Of a DNA stretch of 64,000 nt, positions 27,601 to 35,640 are shown one piece after another. The notes under the pieces are model-generated. The model did no database searches, was not told where the DNA came from, and worked only from the letters and a program-made list of their open reading frames with translations. The translations under genes were made by a program, and so were the position numbers. How positions within the stretch are numbered: position 1 is the stretch's first letter; each line of letters starts with the position of its first letter. Location of the stretch: positions 62,001 through 126,000 of the forward strand of contig CAJTDL010000006.1 in assembly GCA_910575035.1 (NCBI GenBank), in the 5' to 3' direction. The DNA comes from Lachnospiraceae bacterium. Lineage in GTDB: Bacteria > Bacillota > Clostridia > Lachnospirales > Lachnospiraceae.

Positions 27601-28990
27601 TGGCGTCTAATTGCAGGATCAGCTCCTTGCACTCCTGGTTAAATGCCGTATCCGTCCTGGATTCGTTTGGCCTGCTGGACCAGCTGATAATGGAAGGGTG
27701 GTTCCTGTCACGCAAAATAAGCTCTGTCAGGTTGTTTTTAAACTCTTCCTTCCAGCCATCGTCCCCAATATGCTGCCATCCTGGCGCTTCTGCGAACACC
27801 AGCAAGCCAATCTCGTCACACCGATCCAAAAAAGAGGGATCCTGGGGATAATGGGAGCAGCGCACCGCATCAATCCCAGTGGCTTTGATCAGGTCTGCAT
27901 CCTGTACCTGCAGCTTATCTGGCACAGCCCGCCCAATCCAGGGCCACTGCTCATGGCGGTTAATGCCTGCAATCTCCATTTTCCTGCCATTCAAGTAGAA
28001 GCTCCCATCCTCAGGCCCCTGGGCAAAGGAGAAATAGCGCATCCCAAACTGCACGCTGTAGGAGTCAATTTCCGTCTCCCCATCTTTGACCTTTGTCACA
28101 ACCGTATACAAATAGGGGTCGTCCACATCCCATAAATGGGGATTTGCAACCGCTCCCATCTGCAGCTCCACCGTTGCCTGGGAATCCGCCGCCACATCTG
28201 CCTGTCCCGAAGCAGAGGCCACTGCATTCCCTTCTGCATCCTGCACAGACATTTCCACCCTATAGGATCTGGCCTTTCCAGACTTATTCTGGATATCCAC
28301 GCTGTTTTTCACCATGCCATTGCCATTTTGCACCTCTGGCGTTGTGACAAACACACGCTCTATATAGGTAGGCTCCGTTACTGTCATCGTAACGTCGCGC
28401 ACAATCCCGCCAAACAAGCAGTAATCTACATTTCCGCCCTCTGGCGGAACCTGTGCCTGCCGCTGGGAATCCACACGGACTGCCAGCACATTTTCTCTCC
28501 CGTCCGTATAAACTGCGTCTGTAATATCCACCGTAAATCCTGTATAAGCCCCCTTATGGGTCGCCAAAAGCTGCCCATTCAGATAAACATCAGCAACTGT
28601 AGCCACTCCCTCAAAATCCACCTTAATATTCCTGCCTGCATAGGACTGGGGCAGCGTAAAATGCCTGCGATACCATGACACAAAACGGTATCCTGCAATC
28701 TCATTTGGAAAATCATCCCCTTTATGGGTTTCCAAAACCGTATTCGCATGGGGCACGGAAACCGCTTCAAAGGAAGAGTCATCCAGCCATGGAACCTCTC
28801 CATTCTCATAATCTACGCTGCTGTACAGCCAATCCGTATTAAAATTCAGGACTTCCCGCTCCTGTGCCTGGGGGGCGGCATTTGCAGCAGGGGCATTTCC
28901 TGCGCCTATCCCCATTCCGGCTGCAAGTAAGCTTGCAGACAGAAGCATGGAGATTTTTTTCTTCCAACGCTTGAGGTGTTTGTATTCCAT
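24641..28990 (-). CDS. Large secreted multidomain GH2 glycoside hydrolase (beta-galactosidase-like)
   Basis: 1449 aa. Signal peptide 1 to about 39. GH2 sugar-binding domain about 45-205, Ig-like domain about 207-318, catalytic barrel about 320-600 with predicted acid/base Glu443 (RPNES) and nucleophile Glu515 (MVTEHSND). DUF4982-like about 620-690 and an invasin/Big-like domain about 690-795 follow. Two related carbohydrate-binding-type modules come next (about 816-943 and 949-1076, sharing GLKYYGAK/SLKYYSTK and GIAAFS), then two CxxC repeats ending in IPATGG (about 1088-1172), then BspA-type leucine-rich repeats (about 1240-1410: IGSSAFGGC). No LPxTG sorting signal. GGAAGGAGATACG precedes the ATG. 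It lies 156 bp downstream of the sensor operon. The exact sugar is not decidable. Confidence 0.92.
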   Translation of the reverse strand: MEYKHLKRWKKKISMLLSASLLAAGMGIGAGNAPAANAAPQAQEREVLNFNTDWLYSSVDYENGEVPWLDDSSFEAVSVPHANTVLETHKGDDFPNEIAGYRFVSWYRRHFTLPQSYAGRNIKVDFEGVATVADVYLNGQLLATHKGAYTGFTVDITDAVYTDGRENVLAVRVDSQRQAQVPPEGGNVDYCLFGGIVRDVTMTVTEPTYIERVFVTTPEVQNGNGMVKNSVDIQNKSGKARSYRVEMSVQDAEGNAVASASGQADVAADSQATVELQMGAVANPHLWDVDDPYLYTVVTKVKDGETEIDSYSVQFGMRYFSFAQGPEDGSFYLNGRKMEIAGINRHEQWPWIGRAVPDKLQVQDADLIKATGIDAVRCSHYPQDPSFLDRCDEIGLLVFAEAPGWQHIGDDGWKEEFKNNLTELILRDRNHPSIISWSSRPNESRTDTAFNQECKELILQLDATRPVHGVRWEFALPGEASGNHIAADDQVVDDILTVNYRYPENPPHIPYMVTEHSNDWWGDGMSWASDENANKFIDSFAEPLDYFYRNEKVAGGFGWSMFDYNNEVNYTQSGHVFYSGLYDLFRHEKPVAYLYKTQQDIEKAGPIVYISNNWTSSTSSTVYVMSNCEEVELFVNGVSKGRIKGNKYTSLPYPIFSFEGIAYEAGELKAVGYQNGAAAGECVRRTPGAAVRLIAEADYSTLTADGTDMTSVSITAVDAEGNPVPFAANRVNVAQTGGAAATLIAERNVELEDGKIAFLVQSVRDSVGTASFAVTSEGLEAAYININIEPFTANNLVPASKASGRAKPSLPSPYVINDSKAGNGTFQFEYQGSGWIFGSERTAYQNDNHYSKQAGDTCTIRFEGTGLKYYGAKAPAHGIAAFSVDGGEEVKVDCYSGSRDGNALLFDTGVLKPGEHTLAVRVAGEKNGSASDFYINVDRVEISTGVEGSIFNDTVTGTGEHQFNYTGTWNRSSDSACYEGDNYWSNEAGAQLSFQFNGTSLKYYSTKNRNIGIAAFSIDNGEEQEIDLYQASKEDQALAYQAAGLQPGQHTLKVRVTGKKNSAATDCVVVADKIEVQDESKEADDHSQTAEWNKKEATSTEPGYTGDLYCIVCGRKVADGEVIPATGGGHTEHAWDQGVVTKQPTATEKGERTFTCTVCGATRTEEIPATGGNGAPTPGKLPQKGDTLRDPSSKAIYKVASIKTSNGKATGTVSYQKPGNASVKTVSIPAQVTIDKVTYRVASIAAKAFQNQKKLTKVTIGSNVKTIGTSAFCGCSSLKSIVSGKNVAKIGNSAFYGCASLKSVTVGKNVTSIGSSAFGKCANLKTVKIGSKVKAIGSSAFGGCKKLSSVTLGKNVTSLGTKSFYQCIILKKITIPSKVSKIGRQAFDGCKNLKNITIQTKKLTSKTIGSNAFRKTSGKAVVKAPKSKWKSYRAIIQKRGLGKNAKVTK

Positions 28991-29146
28991 TGTTCGTATC
29001 TCCTTCCCTTTTTTACTTAAAAGCTGCGCCCATCCTAGAAAGCTGCATCCGCTAAAAGGCCGCGCCTGCTTAAAAGCGATAGATACTTTTATTTTACCTT
29101 AGTTTTCCGGGCATTTACATGGAATAACTTTTGTCTTTTTGGTAAA

Positions 29147-29908
29147 TTATTCGGCATCCTGCTTCTTCCCCATTTTCCGAAACTTACTAGGCGCCATCCC
29201 CTCCACCTTCTTAAATACCTTGTTAAAATAAAAATAATCCTTAAACCCTACCTCTTTGGCAATCATTTCCAAAGAAAGCCCCTCATCCCCCATCAGCTCT
29301 TTTGCCCTCTGGATGCGCATGGATGCCAGATAATTCGGAAACGACATCCCAAGGCGTTCCTTTAGCTGGACGCTAAGCCAGCTGTCGCTGATATAATACT
29401 TATCTGCCAGGGCTTTCAGCGTAATATCCCCGCAATACCCTTCCCGGATATCCCGAATCACATCCTGAACCACAGAGGAATGCCCTCCCTGCCCATGGCT
29501 TCCCATATTCCCGCCTGTCTCCCTTTCCCGCTCCCCATCCAGCTCCAGCACCAATGCCTCCAGCACTTCCCGCAGCTCTTCCTCCTCCACCGGCTTAAGA
29601 AGATAATCTGCCACCCCCATCCGCAGAGCCTTTTTCGCATAGGCAAACTCCGCATACCCGCTGATAAAGACAACCTTTGTCCCTATCCCTTCCCCGCGCA
29701 TCCGCTCCACCAGTTCCAGCCCGGTAAGCCCTGGCATACGGATATCTGCCAGCAAAATATCCGGCCTTTTTGCCTTTATCCCTTCCCATGCGGCTATCCC
29801 ATCCTCAGCTTCCCCATCTACGAGAAGCAAAAGCCCCATGTCCTCAATGATCTTTTTCATCCCTTTCCGTTCCCAAATCTCATCATCCGCCAGAAAAACC
29901 CGATACAT
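29147..29908 (-). CDS. AraC-type response regulator (YesN-like)
   Basis: 253 aa. Receiver domain 1 to about 120 with acidic pocket ADDE, phospho-acceptor Asp in LLADIRMPGLTG, and Lys in YLLKPVEE. The C-terminal AraC double HTH (about 150-250) shows KYYISDSWLSVQLKERLGMS and AKEVGFKDYFYFNKVFKK. It overlaps the kinase gene by 26 bp; AGGGGGA precedes ATG 29908. Its likely target is the GH2 gene just downstream. Confidence 0.94.
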   Translation of the reverse strand: MYRVFLADDEIWERKGMKKIIEDMGLLLLVDGEAEDGIAAWEGIKAKRPDILLADIRMPGLTGLELVERMRGEGIGTKVVFISGYAEFAYAKKALRMGVADYLLKPVEEEELREVLEALVLELDGERERETGGNMGSHGQGGHSSVVQDVIRDIREGYCGDITLKALADKYYISDSWLSVQLKERLGMSFPNYLASMRIQRAKELMGDEGLSLEMIAKEVGFKDYFYFNKVFKKVEGMAPSKFRKMGKKQDAE

Positions 29909-31679
29909 CCACAATCCCCCTGTCTGTCACCTGATCTGCAATCTCAATCACAACTTTTGTCCCTTCGTTCCTCCTGCTCTCAATGGAAAATTCCATCTTT
30001 TCCCCATAAAACAGCTTGAGCCGATGGAATATATTCGGCAAGCCAACCCCTCCATTTCCACTCTCTTGCCCAGTATCCCCTGCCCCCTGTCCCTGCCCCT
30101 CTGCCAAAGAAGTATCCTTCCCCTGTTCTCTGGACAAAGAGGCCTGAAGCCGCGCCAGCGCTTCTTTTGACATGCCGCAGCCATTATCCTCCACCACAAG
30201 CCGCAGCCTGCCTTTGCCTGGCATGGTAACAGAGGCCTCTACCCTGCCGCCCCCAACCTTCCGCTCCAGGCCATGGAACACTGCATTTTCAATGATTGGC
30301 TGCAGAAGCATTTTAATCATGGGCTTGTTGGCGGTTTCCTCCTCTATTTCCACCTGTATTTTAATTTTCCCATTGAAACGGTAATCAATGATCTTCGCAT
30401 ATTCCCTGATATAGCTTACCTCCTCCTCCACTGTCACCACATTTTCCTCCCTGACGGCAAACCGGAACATTTTGGACAGAGCCATGGTGATGGCGGCAAT
30501 GGGCTTTTGGCCATTCAGTACTGCCATCGCGCGGATGCAATCCAAGGTATTGTACAGGAAATGGGGATGGATCTGGTTGCGGTATACCAGGATCTGTAAC
30601 TGTTTTTTCGCCAGCTCTGCCTGATAGGCCCATTCCTTCACCTTCTGTATTTCTGCATTCTTCTGGGCAAGCTTGTCCAACATCTGATTCAGCCCCTGCT
30701 CCACCTTGCCAATCTCATTTTTCTCCTTTACCTCTATGCGAAGCTCTGGGTTCGAAGCCACTTCCTGGACAAAAGCATCCATTTTCTGAATGGGGCGCAC
30801 CAGGCTCCGATAGCAGATAAACAACAGCCACAGCACTAAGGACGCCGCCAAAAGATAAGCTGCCGCAATCAAGGCTGTATTTTGGGATGTTTCCTGGGAT
30901 AGCTCCAGGCATTCCCTTTGAAAAACCAATGTCCATCCCTCCATGGCAAGGGGCTGGGCATTCCTTTCTGGCCAATCGCCCTCTCCCTCCATTCCCATGC
31001 GCTCAAAATCCGCGCCTTTAGAGGAAGCCAGCACCTGGCCTTTTGCATCCACCAGGTAAAGCCCTCCTTCCGAAAAGGACTGTGCCTCAGATAGGATGTC
31101 CTCCAGCTTCTGCGTCCTGGCCACCAAAACACACATGCCAATCTGTTCTGCATAATTTTTGCTGTCCAAATCAAATACCGGGAAAAATAAGGCATAGCAG
31201 GGCGCCTTTGTGCCTGGCATGGCAAACAGCCCGCTATAGGCCATCTTCCCTTTCCATTGCCTTAAAAACCCAAGCTCTGCCAGCTCCTCCGTTTCCTTCC
31301 CTGCGCTGGCAATCCGCTCCATCTCTTTATCATACAGAAAAATATCTGCAATGGCAGGGTCTAAAAGGAATGTATTGGAAAAAACCATCGAAATATCTTC
31401 ATTCGCGATGACCCGCTCTGCGGGATCCTGAAAAAAGCAGGAATACACCGTAGGGGAATAGGCCATAGCCGTGGCAATCTGAGCCATATTCTGATGGCAG
31501 TCCTCAAGCTTGCCCACCATTTGCCCCATCAGGCTCTGCTCTGCCTGCCGCATGGCCTCCCGGGCTGACTGGACAATATAATGCCTGGTGAGCAAAAACG
31601 CCCCCAGCAGCACGAAAAATACCAGCCCGCCAACTAATACAAGTTTTCGAAAGGTAGCTCGGTTCATTTTTGCAGGCAT
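29883..31679 (-). CDS. YesM-type sensor histidine kinase
   Basis: 598 aa. Membrane segment about 9-30, a large extracellular sensing domain, a second segment about 270-290 (AAAYLLAASLVLWLLFICY), then HAMP (LVRPIQKMDAFVQEV). The His_kinase domain has phospho-acceptor His in NQIHPHFLYNTLD, and the ATPase domain has PIIENAVFHGLE and VVEDNGCGMS. Start: ATG 31679 has GGGGGA 7 nt upstream; ATG 31667 gives a classic ATGA overlap with the preceding stop and is the alternative. It pairs with the downstream response regulator. Confidence 0.93.
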   Translation of the reverse strand: MPAKMNRATFRKLVLVGGLVFFVLLGAFLLTRHYIVQSAREAMRQAEQSLMGQMVGKLEDCHQNMAQIATAMAYSPTVYSCFFQDPAERVIANEDISMVFSNTFLLDPAIADIFLYDKEMERIASAGKETEELAELGFLRQWKGKMAYSGLFAMPGTKAPCYALFFPVFDLDSKNYAEQIGMCVLVARTQKLEDILSEAQSFSEGGLYLVDAKGQVLASSKGADFERMGMEGEGDWPERNAQPLAMEGWTLVFQRECLELSQETSQNTALIAAAYLLAASLVLWLLFICYRSLVRPIQKMDAFVQEVASNPELRIEVKEKNEIGKVEQGLNQMLDKLAQKNAEIQKVKEWAYQAELAKKQLQILVYRNQIHPHFLYNTLDCIRAMAVLNGQKPIAAITMALSKMFRFAVREENVVTVEEEVSYIREYAKIIDYRFNGKIKIQVEIEEETANKPMIKMLLQPIIENAVFHGLERKVGGGRVEASVTMPGKGRLRLVVEDNGCGMSKEALARLQASLSREQGKDTSLAEGQGQGAGDTGQESGNGGVGLPNIFHRLKLFYGEKMEFSIESRRNEGTKVVIEIADQVTDRGIVDVSGFSGG

Positions 31680-33313
31680 AGGCTTTCCCCCGCCTCCCTG
31701 CATTTCTCCTGGTAGAGCCGGTCCTTTTCCCTGTCCAGCTTATGGATCCCATTCTGCTCCAGGTATTGGAGCAATCTTGCATATGTTTCCTCAAAGGCTT
31801 CCTGGCTCTCGGCTAAAATCAGGGAAGAAACCGTTTTACGGATATAGGCGTTCAAAGCTTCCTCCTGTTTCATAGCCTCTCCCTCCAGGCTCACATCCAG
31901 CAAAGAGGCATTGTAGATTTCCGTTCCCTCTGCCTTTGCATAAGCTACCCTTATCTGGCTTAAGGCTTCCTCCTGGCTCCCCTCCTCATAAGGAGCCAAA
32001 ACGCTCCACAGCCATGCAATATTCCCAAAGGGCCACCAGACGCTGGTTTCATTCCGTTCTGGGCTTTCCTCTGGGCTCAGGCGCCTTACCAGGCCAGAGC
32101 CATCCAGCACATAGTCCACCCCTTCCTGCCCGCAGTCCCAAAGCAGCAGCCCTTCCTCACTGGTCATATAATCCAGCCAGACAGCCAGCTCCTTGGGATG
32201 CTCACAGGATTTTGACACAAATGTGCTGAGCCATCCCGTGGTAGCTGTCCTTCGCTTCCCCCAGACAGGGGATTTTCCCGATTCAGAACGCAGCTGGCCG
32301 GAAGATACCCATTCCAGGGCATTGATATCTGTATTTGCTATATTCCCAATAAAGCACAGCACCTGGCCGCTGGCAAGCTTGTCCTTCACCTTTAGGTTCT
32401 GCCATGTCATCTGCCCTGGCGTTACATAACCCTCCCGCAATGCCAGGTTTAAAAACTGCAGCGCTTCCTTTGTCTCCGGCTGCAGGATGGGGGAAACATA
32501 TGCGCCATCCTCCCCGATCGGCAGCATCCCAAAGCTTTCCTGCAAAAAATCCAATGTATAATCCTGATAATCTTCCCCATCCACCAAAAGGGGGATGATT
32601 TCCTCCCTGTTCTGGCTCTGGTTCCATTCCTTTGCCCTGGCAAATGCTTCTATCGCCTGCTCCTTTTGCCCCAATTCCTCCAGGGAGATCCCTAATATCT
32701 CCAGCAGCTTCCTGTTCCAGATAATCCCGCAGTTCCACAGGTATTCCTCTTCATCTGCATAACATTCTGCACTTGGGAGCCAATGCTTTCTGGCATCGTC
32801 CGAATCAATATGGGAAGGCCAGGCATACCATCCCCCATCCCGTTCCTCCAGCATTTTTCGCACATCCTTTGGAAAATCCTGAAGGATATGGGAATCCGGC
32901 AGGTAGGTTTGGAAAAATTCTTCCAAATCCCATACTTTCCCGGAATCTACCAGCTGGCTGATTACAGTGGGGTCTGTGACAGAGGACAAATCTGGCAGCT
33001 CCCCATTGACCAGCAGGAGGCTTAATTGCTTATCCGCATCCTGGGCAGGGACAGTCGTGTCAATCACAACGCCAGTCTTTTTAGATATTTCGCCTGTGAT
33101 TGTACCTTCTTTGGTTTCCCATTGGGGCGGCTTCCAGAAATTCACGTCGCAGAACAGGGAAAAGCGGATGTATCCCATTTGCGGGGCTTCCTGGGTTTTG
33201 GGCTTGCCCCGGCAAGCTGTAAGCGAGATGGTAAGCAGGAGACATAGGGATAGGAATGGGGATAAAGTATGGGATTTGGAACTAGATGGATGGAAAAAAG
33301 ATGTCTGTTTCAT
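31664..33313 (-). CDS. Extracellular solute-binding lipoprotein (sugar type)
   Basis: 549 aa. Lipoprotein signal with lipobox SLTAC (Cys about 34). The mature part resembles family 1 sugar-binding proteins (GEISKKTGVVIDTTV; LLLVNGELPDL; SWVASP-like barrel residues are less clear). There is no permease gene here, so it may present a ligand to the adjacent kinase instead of feeding a transporter. ATGA overlap with the Rrf2 gene upstream and overlap with the kinase gene downstream indicate one mRNA. Confidence 0.85.
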   Translation of the reverse strand: MKQTSFFHPSSSKSHTLSPFLSLCLLLTISLTACRGKPKTQEAPQMGYIRFSLFCDVNFWKPPQWETKEGTITGEISKKTGVVIDTTVPAQDADKQLSLLLVNGELPDLSSVTDPTVISQLVDSGKVWDLEEFFQTYLPDSHILQDFPKDVRKMLEERDGGWYAWPSHIDSDDARKHWLPSAECYADEEEYLWNCGIIWNRKLLEILGISLEELGQKEQAIEAFARAKEWNQSQNREEIIPLLVDGEDYQDYTLDFLQESFGMLPIGEDGAYVSPILQPETKEALQFLNLALREGYVTPGQMTWQNLKVKDKLASGQVLCFIGNIANTDINALEWVSSGQLRSESGKSPVWGKRRTATTGWLSTFVSKSCEHPKELAVWLDYMTSEEGLLLWDCGQEGVDYVLDGSGLVRRLSPEESPERNETSVWWPFGNIAWLWSVLAPYEEGSQEEALSQIRVAYAKAEGTEIYNASLLDVSLEGEAMKQEEALNAYIRKTVSSLILAESQEAFEETYARLLQYLEQNGIHKLDREKDRLYQEKCREAGESLCLQK

Positions 33314-33756
33314 GTTTTTATGCCTTTCATTATTACCCTATGGTATTCTTCTGCAATTTCCTTTAGCGTAATTGATTGCAGGCTGTCTTTCAGGCTGCTG
33401 CGTATTTTGCCGTATGGCATTTCCAATACGGTATGGATATTCTGCCCCACAGGACAAAGGGGTGACGGCATGGCATGCACACCGATAAACTTTTCCAGCG
33501 CGTCCGGCTCCACTGCCATGCAGACCTGGTATAAACTGATTTCTTCCGCAGGGCGGCTCAAAGCGGCGCCGCCTGTACCAAATTTCACAGACACTATGCC
33601 ATTCTTTTTCAATGCACTCATAATATTGCGGATTGTAACAGGATTACATCCTGTGGACATTGCCAGAAGATTACTGGTCACACGTTTGCTTTTCCCATAC
33701 TCATTGATAAAAATAAGGCAATGGACAGCAATTGAACATTTTGTGGTAATATGCAT
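33310..33756 (-). CDS. Rrf2-family transcriptional regulator (YwnA-like)
   Basis: 148 aa. Winged HTH MHITTKCSIAVHCLIFI, with STGCNPVTIRNIMSALKKNG as recognition region and GTGGAALSRPAEEISL as wing. The later HAMPSPLCPVGQNIH matches YwnA-type members. The cysteines do not form the IscR [2Fe-2S] pattern. I chose ATG 33756, 10 nt after GGAGG; ATG 33765 would be too close. First gene of the operon, coupled to the solute-binding gene by ATGA. Confidence 0.85.
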   Translation of the reverse strand: MHITTKCSIAVHCLIFINEYGKSKRVTSNLLAMSTGCNPVTIRNIMSALKKNGIVSVKFGTGGAALSRPAEEISLYQVCMAVEPDALEKFIGVHAMPSPLCPVGQNIHTVLEMPYGKIRSSLKDSLQSITLKEIAEEYHRVIMKGIKT

Positions 33757-33778
33757 AAGCTTCATTCCTCCAAATCTT

Positions 33779-34476
33779 TTATTACTATTCACGGCCAATA
33801 TCAGTAACTTAAGGGATTAATAGACAGGGGGCGGGGATGGCAAGAGGCTGCCTGGACTCGGGTATGGCCAAGCGGCCGTCTGGGCTCGGGGATGGCTAAG
33901 CGGCCGTCTGGGCTCGGCTGGGGCTTCAGGGTTTGCCCTTGTTCCGGCGCTCCGGGATTAAGAGTTTCTAAGAAGTTCCATGGAGGCTGTGCCATGCGGA
34001 CGGAACCGCCATGGACACGCCGTCCGTGGCGTGGCCATGGCTTTTGCGGACGTCCCTGTCCGCAAATCCCTGACAGTTTGGGGAACTGCCAAGAAACTCT
34101 AAACCCCTCCGCAAGTCACAAGGGCAAACCCTGAAGCCCCAGCCGCTCCCTGACTACGTTTTCCAAGGCCGTAAGGTGGAAAACTAGCTCTTGGCTTTCA
34201 GTTGATGGCATTGCCCATGAAACAATGTGATTTTATGAAGTATCCGGTTTGATTCTGCATAGAGCCTAATTAAGATTTCTGTAAAAAAGACCTGGCTGAC
34301 AAGTTTATGGGTTTTGCCTTTAACCAGCAAGGAGGCAAACACTTGCCATTCTTTCAGCTTACGGGCATTGAAAACGTAGTCGGGGAGGGGGCGGGGCATC
34401 CCCCATTACCTGCCGCTAAAATCCCTTAAGTTACTGATATTGATTCACGGCCCGGAGGCCGCTCATAGCAACAGTC
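33779..34476. mobile_element. 0.7-kb non-autonomous element with 22-bp perfect inverted repeats
   Basis: Positions 33797-33818 (AATATCAGTAACTTAAGGG...) are the exact reverse complement of 34420-34441. Inside, a second perfect 27-bp inverted pair lies at 33916-33942 and 34118-34144 (GGCTGGGGCTTCAGGGTTTG at its core). Three tandem 27-28-bp units (33833-33915, core GGCTAAGCGGCCGTCTGG) form the left arm. Repeat heads ATTCACGGCC lie outside both ends. It holds no transposase, only a 71-codon frame (34184-34399) shared in part with 36375-36730. It fills the 831-bp gap 33757-34587. Confidence 0.75.
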
Positions 34477-34514
34477 TTTTCTATATATAACAAGAAGCGT
34501 TCTTAATGTAAAGT

Positions 34515-34575
34515 TTGACACTACACCTGCAATATGCTATACTGAATCCAGGGTGTAAATCTAAATATTACACAA
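34515..34575 (+). promoter_or_regulatory. EFR1 gene promoter with downstream inverted repeat
   Basis: TTGACA (34515-34520), 17 bp, TATACT (34538-34543). GTGTAA, 9 bp, TTACAC follows (about 34554-34574), between the start point and the ribosome site AGGAGG. This is a likely repressor site. Confidence 0.75.
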
Positions 34576-34587
34576 GGAGGTTATCAC

Positions 34588-35352
34588 ATGAAATATTTTC
34601 AATTTATTTTCAGCCCTACTGGAGGTACAGAGAAAGCTGCAAACATAATTACATCGAAGTGGAGCCCGTCCACAATGACTCTGGATTTATCAGATCCTGC
34701 CTGCGGCTTTGAAAAATGCGATCTGGGCCCAGACGACCTGGTACTGATCGCAATGCCATCCTATGGAGGCCGCGTGCCTGGGATTGCTGCAAAACGGCTT
34801 TCCAAAGTCCATGGAAACGCTGCAAAATGCGTGCTTCTCTGCGTCTATGGAAACCGTGCCTATGAAGATGCATTAGTTGAAATGGCAGATATTGCATCCG
34901 CCTGCGGCTTCACTGTCATTGCCGCCATTTCAGCAATCGCAGAGCATTCTATTATGCATCAGTATGCATCCGGAAGGCCGGACAGCGAAGATGCCCGGCA
35001 GCTAAAGGCTTATGCCGATAAGATCATCCAAAAAATTCAATCCGGCCAGCCAAACGCCCCATTAGAACTGCCCGGAAAGCGCCCTTATAAAAAAGCTGGC
35101 GGCGCGGGGCTGACGCCAAAAACTTCCAAACAATGTACCAATTGCGGGTTATGCGCCCAGCAATGCCCTGCACAGGCCATAGACTTTAAAAACCCGAAAG
35201 CAACAGATTCAAAAAAATGCATTTCCTGCATGCGGTGCGTGGCAAAATGCCCTCACACTGCGAGAAAAGCCAACAGTGCATTGGTGGCCATTGCATCACA
35301 GGCAATCAAAAAAGCCTGTACGGTAAAAAAGGAATGCGAGCTGTTTATCTAA
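34588..35352 (+). CDS. EFR1-family flavodoxin-ferredoxin
   Basis: 254 aa. The N-terminal flavodoxin-like domain has the FMN phosphate loop FSPTGGTEKAA (about 8-18) and MPSYGGRVP. The C-terminal two [4Fe-4S] motifs are CTNCGLCAQQCP (about 185-196) and CISCMRCVAKCP (about 211-222). It is an electron carrier of unknown partner. Strong promoter with operator-like repeat and AGGAGG ribosome site. It stands alone between repeat-derived DNA and gene fragments. Confidence 0.9.
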   Translation: MKYFQFIFSPTGGTEKAANIITSKWSPSTMTLDLSDPACGFEKCDLGPDDLVLIAMPSYGGRVPGIAAKRLSKVHGNAAKCVLLCVYGNRAYEDALVEMADIASACGFTVIAAISAIAEHSIMHQYASGRPDSEDARQLKAYADKIIQKIQSGQPNAPLELPGKRPYKKAGGAGLTPKTSKQCTNCGLCAQQCPAQAIDFKNPKATDSKKCISCMRCVAKCPHTARKANSALVAIASQAIKKACTVKKECELFI

Positions 35353-35491
35353 TTGCTTCCCGCATTGCAGGATGCGGCTTATCCCACTTTGCCAAATACT
35401 GAATATTACAGCACTTGAAATCCATTGGATTTTCCATGCTTTTCTGATGCTTGCACTCCACTGTGCCATACTACCCCAGCGGTTAAATATG

Positions 35492-35640
35492 AAAGAAAGG
35501 CATTACAGCGGACCGCTTAATGCCTTTCCGCATGCCCGGACAGAGCCAACGATCAAATACACGATCCGTAGCGAGTATGCCATTATGGCAGTGGCGGAGG
35601 CCGGGCTTGGGATAAATATATTTGCTGGAATCTCTAATCT
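35492..35640 (+). pseudogene. Fragment of a LysR-type regulator, C-terminal domain
   Basis: The plus frame reads NAFPHARTEPTIKYTIRSEY and AIMAVAEAGLGINIF, which matches the effector-binding domain of LysR proteins (family pattern: P-x-I-x-Y-T-x-x-x-Y-A-I-M-x-M-V-E-x-G-L-G-I). No HTH half exists upstream; that space holds the EFR1 gene. The match ends where the convergent DUF1349 remnant begins. Confidence 0.65.

Noticed and set aside
33833-33915. CRISPR array
   Set aside because: The three 27-28-bp units are directly adjacent, without spacers, and no cas genes are present.
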